60,180 bases of DNA from Ichthyobacteriaceae bacterium (lineage in GTDB: Bacteria; Bacteroidota; Bacteroidia; Flavobacteriales; JADGDT01): assembly GCA_016744755.1 (NCBI GenBank), contig JADGDT010000008.1, positions 7,254 to 67,433 on the forward strand, given 5' to 3'. Both the position numbers and the translations under genes were made by a program. Each line of letters begins with the position of its first letter. Within the stretch, counting starts at the first letter, position 1. Positions 19,292 to 27,792 of this stretch are shown here, one piece after another. Under the pieces are notes generated by a model. It was not told where the DNA came from, made no database searches, and worked only from the letters and a program-made list of their open reading frames with translations.

Positions 19292-20749
19292 TTAGAAATT
19301 ATCTTTGAGGTAATTATATAAATCTGTATTTAATGGCAATTCTAGTTTTTTACGTAATCGTTGTCGGCTTTTATTTACCGAACTAAGGGTGATACTTAAT
19401 ATCTCTGCTATTTCTTTTGACTTTAAATTTAGATATAACAAAGCCATAAGCTTTGTTTCATTTTCGGTAAGATTTGGATATATTGTTTTTATATTATAAA
19501 AAAACTGAGGATTATTTTCTGAAAACTGCTTATTAAATTGTAACCAATTATTTTCGTTACTAATATTCATATTAATTGTACTTACAGCTTCCTTATAATC
19601 TTTCTGATTAATATGAGACTTTATAACTCTAAGCAATTCGTTTAAAGATACATAGTGAGCAATTGCATTTGTTAATTCATCTTCTTTATGTACTATTTTA
19701 TTTTCTAAAAGCTTATTCTCATATTCTGATATTCTCTGTTTTTGATGAGCAACTTTTCTTCTCATAAACATTATTAATATTGATATAATAAATACTATAA
19801 ATAATGATATTACAATAATTGTTAGGTATATGATGTGTTTTTTATGATCCTCTATAATTATTTTTTCTTCAATAATTTTATTTTCTTTTTGTTTGAGTTC
19901 ATATTTGGCCGCCATCTCATGAATTTGGTTATCTATTTTATCCATAAAATAGTGTTTCTGAGATATTCTACCACGTGCCAAATATTTATAAGAAGAATCA
20001 CATATTCCCATTCTCTCATAGACATATGATTTTTGCAGGTACAAACGCATAAACATATACCTGTATTCTTCCTCTTCCAATATAGTTATGAATTTATCTA
20101 AAATTGAATTTGCGTGAGTGTATTTTTTTGAATCTGCATAAATGACACTTAAATTTATTGCAACATTTGCTGCATGTAAATAGTTTTCATCATTATAATA
20201 AATATTGTATGCTCTTAAATAGTACTCTTCTGCTTTATGAGTATAATCTTTCTCTCTATAAATATATCCTAACTCGTTTAATGTTGAGGCAATATATTTT
20301 TCGTAATTATACTGTTTTGATAGCTCTAGACTGATTAAAGAATATTTTAATGCTGAATCAATATAAGGGTAATTACTATTAGTATTTTCTGTAAATAAAG
20401 CAGAAAGCCTATTATATGCTCTTATTAAATTCTGATAAGATATTTTTTTATTATAAATAACCTGATATAGAATACTTATACCTTTTTCATATTCTCTTTT
20501 CTCCCTATAGCCTTCAGCTATAGATATTTTAACTTTTGTAGTAAATTCGATATCTAAACTATCGTATTCTAATATATCAAATAATAAATGTAGTGCTATA
20601 TCAGGCATAGACTTTTGTAAATATCCTATGGCCTTTACATATTTTTCTTCTTGTATAAATTCTCCTACAACCTCTTTTTCTGTGGCTGAAATAGAATTTA
20701 TAGTTAATAAGATAAAAAAAGATAGTAATATGTAAGTTAATTTACTCAT
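19292..20749 (-). CDS. TPR membrane regulator with C-terminal LuxR-type HTH
   Basis: A signal peptide (LLTINSISA) precedes TPR-like helical repeats to about residue 290. A single membrane span lies at about 305-328 (IIYLTIIVISLFIVFIISIL), then a coiled region, and a LuxR/GerE-type helix-turn-helix occupies about 426-484 (LTENETKLMALLYLNLKSKE, AEILSITLSSVNKSRQRLRK). This one-protein layout, periplasmic TPR sensor plus cytoplasmic HTH, is common in Bacteroidota and would couple an envelope signal directly to transcription. It lies upstream of the giant gene on the same strand, 140 bases away, but each has its own promoter box. Control of the giant gene is a reasonable guess, not shown. Confidence 0.9.
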   Translation of the reverse strand: MSKLTYILLSFFILLTINSISATEKEVVGEFIQEEKYVKAIGYLQKSMPDIALHLLFDILEYDSLDIEFTTKVKISIAEGYREKREYEKGISILYQVIYNKKISYQNLIRAYNRLSALFTENTNSNYPYIDSALKYSLISLELSKQYNYEKYIASTLNELGYIYREKDYTHKAEEYYLRAYNIYYNDENYLHAANVAINLSVIYADSKKYTHANSILDKFITILEEEEYRYMFMRLYLQKSYVYERMGICDSSYKYLARGRISQKHYFMDKIDNQIHEMAAKYELKQKENKIIEEKIIIEDHKKHIIYLTIIVISLFIVFIISILIMFMRRKVAHQKQRISEYENKLLENKIVHKEDELTNAIAHYVSLNELLRVIKSHINQKDYKEAVSTINMNISNENNWLQFNKQFSENNPQFFYNIKTIYPNLTENETKLMALLYLNLKSKEIAEILSITLSSVNKSRQRLRKKLELPLNTDLYNYLKDNF

Positions 20750-20757
20750 AGATAAAG

Positions 20758-20765
20758 CAAATATA
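20758..20765 (-). promoter_or_regulatory. -7 promoter box of the TPR-LuxR gene, close to the start codon
   Basis: TATATTTG on the minus strand lies 8 bases before the ATG. If it is used, transcription would begin within a few bases of the start codon, giving a nearly leaderless mRNA. Confidence 0.4.
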
Positions 20766-20985
20766 TATTAATTAGTTAATATTTTGGTTATACACTGAAT
20801 GTTGTGGAATAATCATCACCTTGAGTCCTAAGTTTTTAAACAAAAACTCCAATGAGCGGATGACAAATTTTTTCCGCTGATTCCGCCAATCCACGCAGAT
20901 TTCATCAGCGTACATCTGCGAAATCTGCGGGCAAAAAAAAGGTTGTCATAGGTAGCGTAATTGATGAGCGATAGCCGAACAAGAG

Positions 20986-21047
20986 CCAAAGCGAAATAAG
21001 CGGAGCGATTCACTAACACCAATAATATTATAGTTGGTGAGTAAGTC
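20986..21047. repeat. 60-base module shared in inverted orientation with copy D
   Basis: From CCAAAGCGAAATAAGCG to AGTTGGTGAGTAA this stretch is the near-exact reverse complement of about 28723-28778, with only a few differences. It contains AACACCAATAATATTATAGT, which is itself nearly palindromic. Confidence 0.75.
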
Positions 21048-21066
21048 GGAAAGCCTGCACTGAGTG

Positions 21067-21188
21067 TGGTTGGTAAGCATGGTTGGTGAGCGTGGTTGGT
21101 GAGCGTGGTTGGTGAGCGTGGTTGGTGAGCGTGGTTGGTGAGCGGAGCCGAACCAGAGCCGAACCAGAGCCGAACCAGAGCCGAACCA
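21067..21188. repeat. Two adjoining tandem arrays: 6 x 13 bp and 4 x 11 bp
   Basis: Six copies of TGGTTGGTGAGCG (the first with two changes) at 21067-21144 run straight into four exact copies of GAGCCGAACCA at 21145-21188, then a partial fifth. Variants of the same words occur once or twice in copies D, E and F, so the arrays look like recent local expansions of the element interior. Confidence 0.85.
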
Positions 21189-21376
21189 GAGCCGAATGTT
21201 GGTCTATTTTAATAGTTTACATTTTGTAATCACTATTGCTATAGATCTTTCGACAACATTTCCTTTTGTTCCCCATTCGGCTTCGCTCAGGGCAGGCAAC
21301 AAAGGAAATTCTGCTCAAGACGACTATTCTAAATTAGAAGTTCCACCCAAATAATTGTAGAACTCTTTTTTTTAGA

Positions 21377-21745
21377 GAAGAAAAGCAATTACTCGGTCTT
21401 GAAAAAATACAATCAACCAATTTTGATACTCAAGTAGCTCAAACTACAATTCTAACAATCCAATACTTATTAATAAGTCTAAAGTACAGAATAGAAGCCT
21501 ATGGAACTATTGGAGGATTATTCAAGGGTCTTAAACAAGACTACATTGAACATAGGCTAAATAAAAGAATTCTAGCACTAATTGCCGATTTATCCAATGT
21601 TTTGGAGTTTTTACTCGGAGAGGACGAAACTCAAAAAATCATTAGTGTTTTAACATCTTACAGTGATAATCTTAAGTTTATTGAAACATGTTACCTAATG
21701 GATGAGTCACTAAAATTAGCGCTTAGAATGGCTGCGAAACTTTAA
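21377..21745 (+). pseudogene. C-terminal remnant of an IS4-like transposase
   Basis: An open frame of about 122 codons ends at TAA 21743-21745 but has no start codon near its beginning. It reads EKQLLGLEKIQSTNFDTQVA, QTTILTIQYLLISLKYRIEA and YGTIGGLFKGLKQD. This is the pattern after the last catalytic region of IS4/DDE_Tnp_1 transposases (K-LLGLGKCQS-DFDAQIA). The catalytic DDE part and both IS ends are absent. The left side is directly joined to the end of repeat copy C, so the transposase was probably truncated at that junction. Family assignment is from memory of the motif. Confidence 0.65.
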
Positions 21746-21779
21746 TTTGTAAGAATAAAAAAATCACCAAACTAACTTG

Positions 21780-22643
21780 TTATGAAATTACAAACCTAAA
21801 ATACTTTGGTTTTATTTCTATTTCGAAATTCGTAAATTCACCAATAATTTCACCATCAATTTGAAGAAGGTAAGGTTTTTGGGTTTCTACTGTAGCTCTA
21901 GTTGTTTTAATTTGTTGAATATACTCAGTTAGAGAAACACCCTCAGAATATTTGCTAAATCCCATCATAAGCAATGCTTCAACTGAAAGATCTCGTACAT
22001 TACATAATTCAAAATAACCATCAGAAATATTTCCATGAGGATTAATTATTATTCCCGAACCATATTTCGAAGCATTTGCAAATGCAAGCATATATCCTCT
22101 CCAAACAACATTCTCGCCATTGGCATTGATTGCGAATTCTTTTTCTTGAGTTTCTATAAGAGTAGAATATAAATGTTTAGCATACGACATAAAACCACGT
22201 TCGGGTTCTTGCTCAAACTTCTTTACCAACTCTGCATTTGTTCCAATATCAGACAAGTGAACACAAATATTACCATTAATATCTAAAACATCTGTATCCA
22301 AAAAATTAGTTGAAAAAACAGCATCAGTTAGGGCTTCAATGCTATTTGTAGAAAGGTTTATTTCTTTTGCAGTTCCATTAGACGACCCAAGAGATACTAG
22401 TCCAAATGGTACATTTAAATATGCGAGATTAGAAACAGCAAAATTCAATGTGCCATCGCCACCTATTACAACTATCCTATCTGGATTAAACTCTCTCAAA
22501 GAGGCTTCAAGATTAATATGTTTTTCCCAAATATAAATACTATGATCAATACCATGAAGTTTACACAGCGAAGAAATTTCTTCGAGAATCAAAGTCTTAT
22601 CAACTCCTCCTGAAACTGGATTTATTATGAATAATGGATTCAT
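21780..22643 (-). CDS. Diacylglycerol/lipid kinase family protein (YegS/BmrU-like)
   Basis: The N-terminal DAGK catalytic fold has FIINPVSGG (residues 5-13), the nucleotide-binding GGDGT motif at 61-65 and LGSSNGTAKEI, the GTxN/DF-like region. The C-terminal beta-sandwich ends with YLLQIDGEIIGEFTNFEIEI, where these enzymes carry the D-G-E motif. The family uses ATP to phosphorylate diacylglycerol, sphingoid bases or related lipids at the inner face of the membrane. The length of 287 residues is typical. It is divergently transcribed, 52 bases away, from an App1-like phosphatase, which suggests a phosphatidate-diacylglycerol cycle. The exact lipid is not predictable. Confidence 0.9.
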   Translation of the reverse strand: MNPLFIINPVSGGVDKTLILEEISSLCKLHGIDHSIYIWEKHINLEASLREFNPDRIVVIGGDGTLNFAVSNLAYLNVPFGLVSLGSSNGTAKEINLSTNSIEALTDAVFSTNFLDTDVLDINGNICVHLSDIGTNAELVKKFEQEPERGFMSYAKHLYSTLIETQEKEFAINANGENVVWRGYMLAFANASKYGSGIIINPHGNISDGYFELCNVRDLSVEALLMMGFSKYSEGVSLTEYIQQIKTTRATVETQKPYLLQIDGEIIGEFTNFEIEIKPKYFRFVIS

Positions 22644-22695
22644 TGCTTGAAGATAATACTTTTTTGTAAATTTACTTGTACTAGATCTTATTTCA

Positions 22696-23679
22696 ATGGC
22701 AAGAACCCCTTATATTTTTCCATTCCAAGGTTTGAAAATAGGTAATTCAATTCATTTTGAAGGACAAATTATTCATGTCTCAAAATCTGGAAACATTGCA
22801 AATCCCAATGATAGTCTATGGAAAAATTTAAAGAGGACGTATCAACTATACACACCTACAAAAATTAAAAAGAAAGAAAGGTCTCTAAAAATAATTATCA
22901 ATTCTAAAACCCTTTCTACACCCATAGATAAATTCGGATATTTTCATGTTATAATTGAGATAGACGATACCATAATAAAAAAACTACAAAGGGTGGAATT
23001 TTATTTGGGTGATAAACAAATTTTCATCAACAACGAGATCGGCAATTCCTCTTTAATAATAAATAAAGATGATTTTAATATTGGGGTGATTAGCGATATT
23101 GATGATACAATTATTGTTTCTCACTCAACTAACAACTTAAAAAAAACAGCTCTAGTTGGATTTAAAAATGCTTTTTCTAGAAAAGTAGTAGATGAAACAA
23201 AAGAGCTTTATAGCTTTCTAGACTCTAAAGTATGTCAGTTCTTTTATGTATCCAATTCTGAAACAAACTTGTATCTACTAATAAAATGGATCTTAAAACT
23301 TAATGAGTTACCTGATGGACCTATATATTTGAAAAACATAAGAAGCTACCGTAATATTTTCAAGAATAAAAAACGTAAAACATTTTTAGAAAAATATAGT
23401 CATAAGATTAATCGAATTGAAAAACTATTTGATTATTTCCCTTTCAAAAAATTTATACTAATAGGTGATAGTTCTCAAAGTGATCCCGAGATTTATAAAT
23501 ATATTTCGTTAAAACATCCAAATAGGATAAAGGTTATATTTATAAGAGAAATCACAAATGGAAATAGAAAAGAACAATTAAAATCTATTTCTGAAAAGAT
23601 AAAGGAACTAAATATCCCAGTTTTTTGTTATTCAAACAGTGATGAAATAAAAAATGCAATAACTAAAATTGAGTTTTAA
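22696..23679 (+). CDS. App1-like phosphatidate phosphatase domain protein (DUF2183)
   Basis: An N-terminal beta-rich region (about residues 1-125) is followed by an HAD-like phosphatase domain. Its motif I is SDIDDTI, with D134 and D136 as expected nucleophile and acid; motif II region is FFYVSNSETN; the late motif is KFILIGDSSQSDPEIY. This order matches the APP1 catalytic domain, named after the yeast actin-patch phosphatidate phosphatase. The predicted reaction is phosphatidate to diacylglycerol plus phosphate. No signal peptide or membrane span is seen. It is divergent from the lipid kinase and converges with the YciO-like gene, overlapping it by 4 bases at the stops. Confidence 0.85.
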   Translation: MARTPYIFPFQGLKIGNSIHFEGQIIHVSKSGNIANPNDSLWKNLKRTYQLYTPTKIKKKERSLKIIINSKTLSTPIDKFGYFHVIIEIDDTIIKKLQRVEFYLGDKQIFINNEIGNSSLIINKDDFNIGVISDIDDTIIVSHSTNNLKKTALVGFKNAFSRKVVDETKELYSFLDSKVCQFFYVSNSETNLYLLIKWILKLNELPDGPIYLKNIRSYRNIFKNKKRKTFLEKYSHKINRIEKLFDYFPFKKFILIGDSSQSDPEIYKYISLKHPNRIKVIFIREITNGNRKEQLKSISEKIKELNIPVFCYSNSDEIKNAITKIEF

Positions 23680-24299
23680 TAGAGTAAATCAATATCACCT
23701 AAACCTTCTCTTACTATTTCTACATCTCCATCGGTTAAATCTACAACTGTAGAGGCTACATTCATTCCATATCCACCATCAATAACAATGTCAACCAACT
23801 TATCGTATTTTTCGGCAATCAATTCCGGATCAGTAGTGTATTCTATTACTTCATCCTCATCTCGTATAGAAGTAGAAACTATGGGATTGCCCAATTCTCT
23901 AACCAACTCCCTAGCAATATTATTATCAGGAACACGAATACCTACAGTTTTCCTAGCTTTAAATACTTTTGGTAAACTATTGTTTCCATCCAAAATAAAA
24001 GTAAAAGGACCAGGTAAGCTTCTTTTTAAAAGCTTGTAAGTACTGTTATCTATTTGTCTTGTGTAATCAGATAGGTGACTTAAATCGGAGCAAACAAATG
24101 AAAAATTTGCTTTTGCAAGTTTAATACCTTTAATACGTGCAATGCGTTCCATAGCTTTATTATTTGTAATATCGCACCCCATCCCATAAACGGTATCAGT
24201 AGGATAAATAATAACAGCACCCTTTCTCAATGCTTTTACTACCTTCTCTATCTCCCTTTCGTTAGGGTTTTCAGGATATATTTTAATAATTTCGGCCAT
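23676..24299 (-). CDS. YrdC/Sua5-domain protein, YciO-like
   Basis: This is a single YrdC domain of 207 residues: IIYPTDTVYGMGCDI near the N-terminus, NKAMERIARIKGIK, PGPFTFILDGN, KTVGIRVPDN, NPIVSTSI and a C-terminal VDIVIDGGYG...STVVDL...REG. YrdC proteins bind ATP and double-stranded or tRNA-like ligands, and TsaC/Sua5 make threonylcarbamoyl-AMP for tRNA t6A. Overall layout and length resemble E. coli YciO more than TsaC, and there is no Sua5 C-terminal domain. It could still be the cell's threonylcarbamoyl-AMP synthase. The stop overlaps that of the App1-like gene. Confidence 0.85.
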   Translation of the reverse strand: MAEIIKIYPENPNEREIEKVVKALRKGAVIIYPTDTVYGMGCDITNNKAMERIARIKGIKLAKANFSFVCSDLSHLSDYTRQIDNSTYKLLKRSLPGPFTFILDGNNSLPKVFKARKTVGIRVPDNNIARELVRELGNPIVSTSIRDEDEVIEYTTDPELIAEKYDKLVDIVIDGGYGMNVASTVVDLTDGDVEIVREGLGDIDLLY

Positions 24300-24300
24300 T

Positions 24301-24450
24301 ATCGTGATGTTGTGAAATCGTGATGTCGTGACGTTGTGATGTCGTGAAATCGTGACGTTGTGATATCTTGATGTCGTGATGTTGTGAAATCGTGATATCT
24401 TGATGTCGTGAAATCGTGACGTTGTGACGTCGTGAAATCGTGATGTTGTA
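24301..24450. repeat. Low-order tandem repeat of ATCGTGATGTTGTGA words
   Basis: About 150 bases are made of mixed 7-8 base units (atcgtga, tgtcgtga, cgttgtga, tatcttga). It lies directly upstream of the YciO-like ATG, so it occupies that gene's leader and promoter space. Confidence 0.8.
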
Positions 24451-24464
24451 TTAGTTCTACTAAA

Positions 24465-24505
24465 AAAGCTGAATTAGAAAACTAATCATTTACTAATTCA
24501 GCTTT
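24465..24505 (-). terminator. Rho-independent terminator downstream of the aldolase gene
   Basis: A perfect 13-bp inverted repeat, AAAGCTGAATTAG / CTAATTCAGCTTT, has a 15-base loop. Read on the minus strand it is followed by a T-run (TTTTTTAG). It would end the 24586-25242 transcript. Confidence 0.8.
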
Positions 24506-24511
24506 AAGTAT

Positions 24512-24584
24512 TTAACTTCTAGCTTTGAGCTTTAAACTCCCAGCTTTGAGCTTCAAACTCCCAGCTTTGAGCTTCCAGCTTATA
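24512..24584. repeat. AGCTTTGAGCTTTAAACTCC tandem repeat
   Basis: Three to four imperfect copies of a unit of about 24 bases (agctttgagctttaaactccc) lie between the aldolase stop and its terminator. A shorter relative (aactcccagcttctaacttttaac) is at about 40970-41005, next to apt. Confidence 0.75.
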
Positions 24585-24585
24585 A

Positions 24586-25242
24586 CTAACTATTTCCCTT
24601 AGCGTAGTCTGCCAAGAAAGTAGCTAAACCACTGTCTGTTAAAGGGTGTTTCATTAAACCTTCAATCGCACTCAATGGACCTGTAATTACATCAGAACCT
24701 ATTTTAGCACATTCAATAATATGCATTGTATGACGTACAGAAGCTGCAAGAATTTGAGTTTCGTAATCGTAGTTATCGTAAACTAATCTTATCTCTTCTA
24801 TCAAGTGAAGTCCATCTGTAGAAATATCGTCAAGACGACCAATAAACGGAGATACATAAGTTGCTCCAGCTTTTGCTGCCAATAATGCCTGACCTACAGA
24901 AAACACAAGAGTACAGTTTGTACGAATACCTTTTGTACTGAAATATTTAATAGCTTTTATCCCTTCCTTAATCATAGGAACTTTAACTACAATATTCGGA
25001 TGAAGATCAGCAAGTGCTTCTCCTTCTTTAATCATCCCTTCATAATCAGTAGAAATCACCTCAGCACTTACATCGCCATCAACTATATCGCAGATTTTTT
25101 TGTAGTGATTAATAATGTTATCTTCTCCTGTTATTCCTTCTTTCGCCATTAACGAAGGATTGGTAGTTACACCATCTAAAATACCTAGTGCTTCCGCCTC
25201 TTTAATTTGCTCTAAGTTAGCTGTGTCGATAAAAAATTTCAT
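24586..25242 (-). CDS. fsa: Fructose-6-phosphate aldolase / small transaldolase
   Basis: A TIM-barrel protein of 218 residues of the short transaldolase (FSA/TalC, MipB-like) group. It starts [16 protein letters not shown] and contains [14 protein letters not shown], the Schiff-base lysine K87 in [39 protein letters not shown] and AASVRHTMH. Members either transfer dihydroxyacetone units in the pentose phosphate pathway or cleave fructose-6-phosphate. The substrate cannot be decided from sequence here; in Bacteroidota this protein is usually taken to be the transaldolase. An ACAGG/CCTGT inverted repeat lies upstream at about 25273-25290. It ends at its own terminator. Confidence 0.92.
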   Translation of the reverse strand: MKFFIDTANLEQIKEAEALGILDGVTTNPSLMAKEGITGEDNIINHYKKICDIVDGDVSAEVISTDYEGMIKEGEALADLHPNIVVKVPMIKEGIKAIKYFSTKGIRTNCTLVFSVGQALLAAKAGATYVSPFIGRLDDISTDGLHLIEEIRLVYDNYDYETQILAASVRHTMHIIECAKIGSDVITGPLSAIEGLMKHPLTDSGLATFLADYAKGNS

Positions 25243-25373
25243 CTGTTTATAGTTTTAAATGGTTATTTTAATACAGGTATAAAGCCTGTTATCTTTTGTT
25301 CTTTATAAGAGTCAAATGTAATACTTTATAAGAAATGAGCAATTATAACTTATTGCAATTTTATTACATAAAA

Positions 25374-25405
25374 TACCCCAAACTGAACAAATGTCAATTT
25401 GGGGT
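25374..25405 (-). terminator. Terminator of the acyl-CoA synthetase gene
   Basis: An 8-9 bp stem, TACCCCAAA / TTTGGGGTA, has a loop of about 14 bases. On the minus strand an ATTTTATG stretch follows. It lies 27 bases beyond the stop at 25432. Confidence 0.75.
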
Positions 25406-25431
25406 AGATTTAATTTTAACGGAAGAAAAAA

Positions 25432-27222
25432 TTAATAATCTTGAACACCATAAATATTCTCATAAGCACCCTTATAATTTTCAATAATTTTCTTACGCTT
25501 TAACTTTAATGTCGCTGTTAATTCTCCTGTTTCTATACCCCAAACTGTAGATAATAATTCAAATTTCTTAACCTGTTCATAACCAGAGAAATTCTTATTA
25601 TACTTATCAATCTCTTCTTGAAACTTAGCTACTATCCTTCTATCTTTTACCATTTCCGAATCGGAAGTATATCCTATATTATGTCTTCTACACCACTCGT
25701 GTAACGTAACAAACGATGGAATAATTAATGCTGCAGGGTGTTTCTGTCCTTCTCCTATTACCATTATCTGTTCTACAAACATAGATTCTTTAAACCTATT
25801 TTCCATTACCTGAGGAGCAATATATTTACCTCCAGAGGTCTTAAAAATCTCTTTCAATCTATCGGTAATTTTAAGGTACTTACCATCTACCATCTTACCA
25901 ATATCTCCTGTATGAAACCATCCACCTTCCATTACCTCTTTAGTCTTTTCTGGTTGGTTAAAATAACCTAACATAACATTAGCCCCTTTCACTAGAATTT
26001 CTCCTTCGTCTTTACCTTCTTTAGCATCAATTTTTACTTCTACTCCAGGTAATAACGGACCAACAGTACCATAATATTTATCTCCAACACTTGGTAAATT
26101 TACTGCTACTACTGGCGATGTTTCCGAAAGTCCATAACCTTCAAATACTGGGATTTGAGCAGCTGTAAATACTTTAGCCAAACGTGGTTGTAATGCAGCA
26201 GCCCCTACAAATATTCTCACCATTTCTCCACCAAGAGCTTCACGCCATTTATTGAAAATAATTTTATTTGCAATTTTTAATTTAAACTCATAGAACCATC
26301 CATTTCTTCCTTCCATCTCATGTTCAAGACCAAGTCCTAAAGCCCAAAAGAAAAGAGCTCTAGATATGCCACTTAACTCGCCTCCCTTAGCAACAATTTT
26401 ATCGTACACTTTTTCTAACAAGCGAGGTACTGTTATAAACATTTGTGGTTTTACTTCTTTTAGATTTTCCCCTATCAACTCTATACTTTCGGCATACCAA
26501 ATACTTATACCTCTATAAAGATAGTAATATGTTACCGCTCTCTCAAAAATATGACAAAGAGGTAAAAAGCTCAATGCCTTCCACCCTACTTTGTTAGGAA
26601 AACCACCTGCTATAGCAAATAATTGATGAAGTACATTTTTATGCGAAAGCATAACCCCTTTGGGATTACCTGTTGTACCCGATGTGTATATTAAAGTGAA
26701 TAAATCACCTTCTTTAACCTCAATTTGATTGGCTTTTACCTTAGATGGCAATGGTGCATTTTTCCCTAGTTCAACTAATTTTGTCCAAGAATCTACTCCC
26801 TCTATATCATCAAAAGAATAAATTGCTTTTATGAAAGGATTTGTTTTAGGTAAGTCCTTTATTTTATCATAAATCTCTTTATCTCCAACAAAAATAACCT
26901 TTGATTTACAATCGTCAATTATATACTCGTAATCCTCTTTTGTTATATTAGGATAAACAGGTGCATTAATAGCTCCAATTTTAGCTATACCCATATCTAC
27001 AAGTAACCACTCACTTCTATTTGCCGAAATTACCGAAACAATATCTCCTTTATCTATACCAAGTTCTAGCAATCCATAGGCGATATTAGTTGTTGTTTCT
27101 CGGAATTCTTTAGCGTTATATTTTCGCCATTTACCATTTTCCTTACCTGCAACTACTGCGTCTAAATTATGTTTTGCAATAACACTGTCTAATTCAAAAA
27201 TTCTAGAGATACTTTTATCCAT
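25432..27222 (-). CDS. Long-chain acyl-CoA synthetase (AMP-forming)
   Basis: An adenylate-forming enzyme of 596 residues. The P-loop-like A3 motif YTSGTTGNPKG lies at about 178-188, FLPLCHIFER follows, VFEGYGLSETSP is the A5 region, and GWFHTGDIG plus KITDRLKEIFKTSGGKYIAP are the A7-A8 motifs. A C-terminal GELTATLKLKRKKI carries the usual late lysine. It activates fatty acids with ATP and CoA for beta-oxidation or lipid synthesis, probably at the inner membrane. The length is typical for this FadD15-like group. It is a single gene with its own terminator. Confidence 0.93.
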   Translation of the reverse strand: MDKSISRIFELDSVIAKHNLDAVVAGKENGKWRKYNAKEFRETTTNIAYGLLELGIDKGDIVSVISANRSEWLLVDMGIAKIGAINAPVYPNITKEDYEYIIDDCKSKVIFVGDKEIYDKIKDLPKTNPFIKAIYSFDDIEGVDSWTKLVELGKNAPLPSKVKANQIEVKEGDLFTLIYTSGTTGNPKGVMLSHKNVLHQLFAIAGGFPNKVGWKALSFLPLCHIFERAVTYYYLYRGISIWYAESIELIGENLKEVKPQMFITVPRLLEKVYDKIVAKGGELSGISRALFFWALGLGLEHEMEGRNGWFYEFKLKIANKIIFNKWREALGGEMVRIFVGAAALQPRLAKVFTAAQIPVFEGYGLSETSPVVAVNLPSVGDKYYGTVGPLLPGVEVKIDAKEGKDEGEILVKGANVMLGYFNQPEKTKEVMEGGWFHTGDIGKMVDGKYLKITDRLKEIFKTSGGKYIAPQVMENRFKESMFVEQIMVIGEGQKHPAALIIPSFVTLHEWCRRHNIGYTSDSEMVKDRRIVAKFQEEIDKYNKNFSGYEQVKKFELLSTVWGIETGELTATLKLKRKKIIENYKGAYENIYGVQDY

Positions 27223-27462
27223 TGTTAATATTTTATGGTTTATATAAATATAGTTTCATAAATATAACAAAATAATTAATACCATTTAAGAAATAGAAGA
27301 AACAGTTAAACGCTCACTTATAACTAACAACAATTAGCATTAACCTAAATAACTGAGTTACAAACACCTCCACAAATAACCCCTACTTTAATACTAACAC
27401 TTGTATTTATGTGCCAAATTCCTACTTTACGCTTTTAGTCCTCAATGGCAATCCTATTCACA

Positions 27463-27513
27463 AACACGTTAGGCGGGTCTTTTGCCCAAAAGCAAAAGCC
27501 AGCCTAGCGTGTT
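27463..27513. repeat. Imperfect palindrome AACACGTTAGGCGGG...
   Basis: The arms AACACGTTAGGCGGGTCTTT and AAAGCCAGCCTAGCGTGTT are imperfect reverse complements around CCAAAA. GC content is well above the surroundings. The core TAGGCGGG also occurs in copy D (about 28785-28809). Confidence 0.6.
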
Positions 27514-27740
27514 GTTCATTAGTATTCCCATTTCTGGGCTAACACTACAATTAGGGGCATAAACAAAAAAGGAAAAAGTAAAAAGTAAAAAGAGTTGATT
27601 TTTAGAACTTAGCCACCTAACTTATAAAATATAAACAGTCTATTAAACAGATTATTAATTGGCAACAAACATAATATAGGTCATATACTAACACCTATTT
27701 ATATCATATATAAATAATATTTATAAGACTTCTAAATTAT

Positions 27741-27748
27741 TACATTTG
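27741..27748 (+). promoter_or_regulatory. -7 promoter box of the orphan gene
   Basis: TACATTTG is a full TAnnTTTG match 44 bases before the ATG at 27793. There is no clear -33 TTTG. Confidence 0.4.
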
Positions 27749-27792
27749 AGTAATACTAATAAAAAATAGATATTAATCATATATTTTAAACT

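Larger units (their letters stand above)
20786..21364. repeat. Intergenic GGTTCTACC inverted-end element, copy C (largest, composite)
   Basis: The left end is GGTTATACACTGAATGTTGT and the right end is TTCCACCCAAATAATTGTAG plus AACT, a decayed version of the usual end. The interior contains the CCTAAGTTTTTAAACAAAAA word of copy B, a stretch resembling CGCAGATTTCATCAGCGTAC / TCTGCGAAATCTGCGGG, a 60-base module found inverted in copy D, two tandem arrays, and the ATCACTATTGCTATAGATC word of copies A, E and F. It makes up about half of the gap at 20750-21779. Confidence 0.65.
27223..27792. other. 570-base gap with a long palindrome
   Basis: AT-rich and without a credible ORF. It holds the palindrome at 27463-27513 and a probable promoter box at 27741-27748 for the next gene. 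The rest shows nothing recognisable. Confidence 0.5.

Noticed and set aside
20828-21022. 64-codon minus-strand frame
   Set aside because: It lies wholly inside repeat copy C and has no protein-like composition.
21067-21188. Possible CRISPR array or replication iterons
   Set aside because: The units are contiguous without spacers, lie inside a dispersed intergenic element, and have no replication gene nearby.
24301-24450. Possible CRISPR array
   Set aside because: The units are 7-8 bases with no spacers of uniform length and no cas genes nearby; it is a simple tandem repeat.
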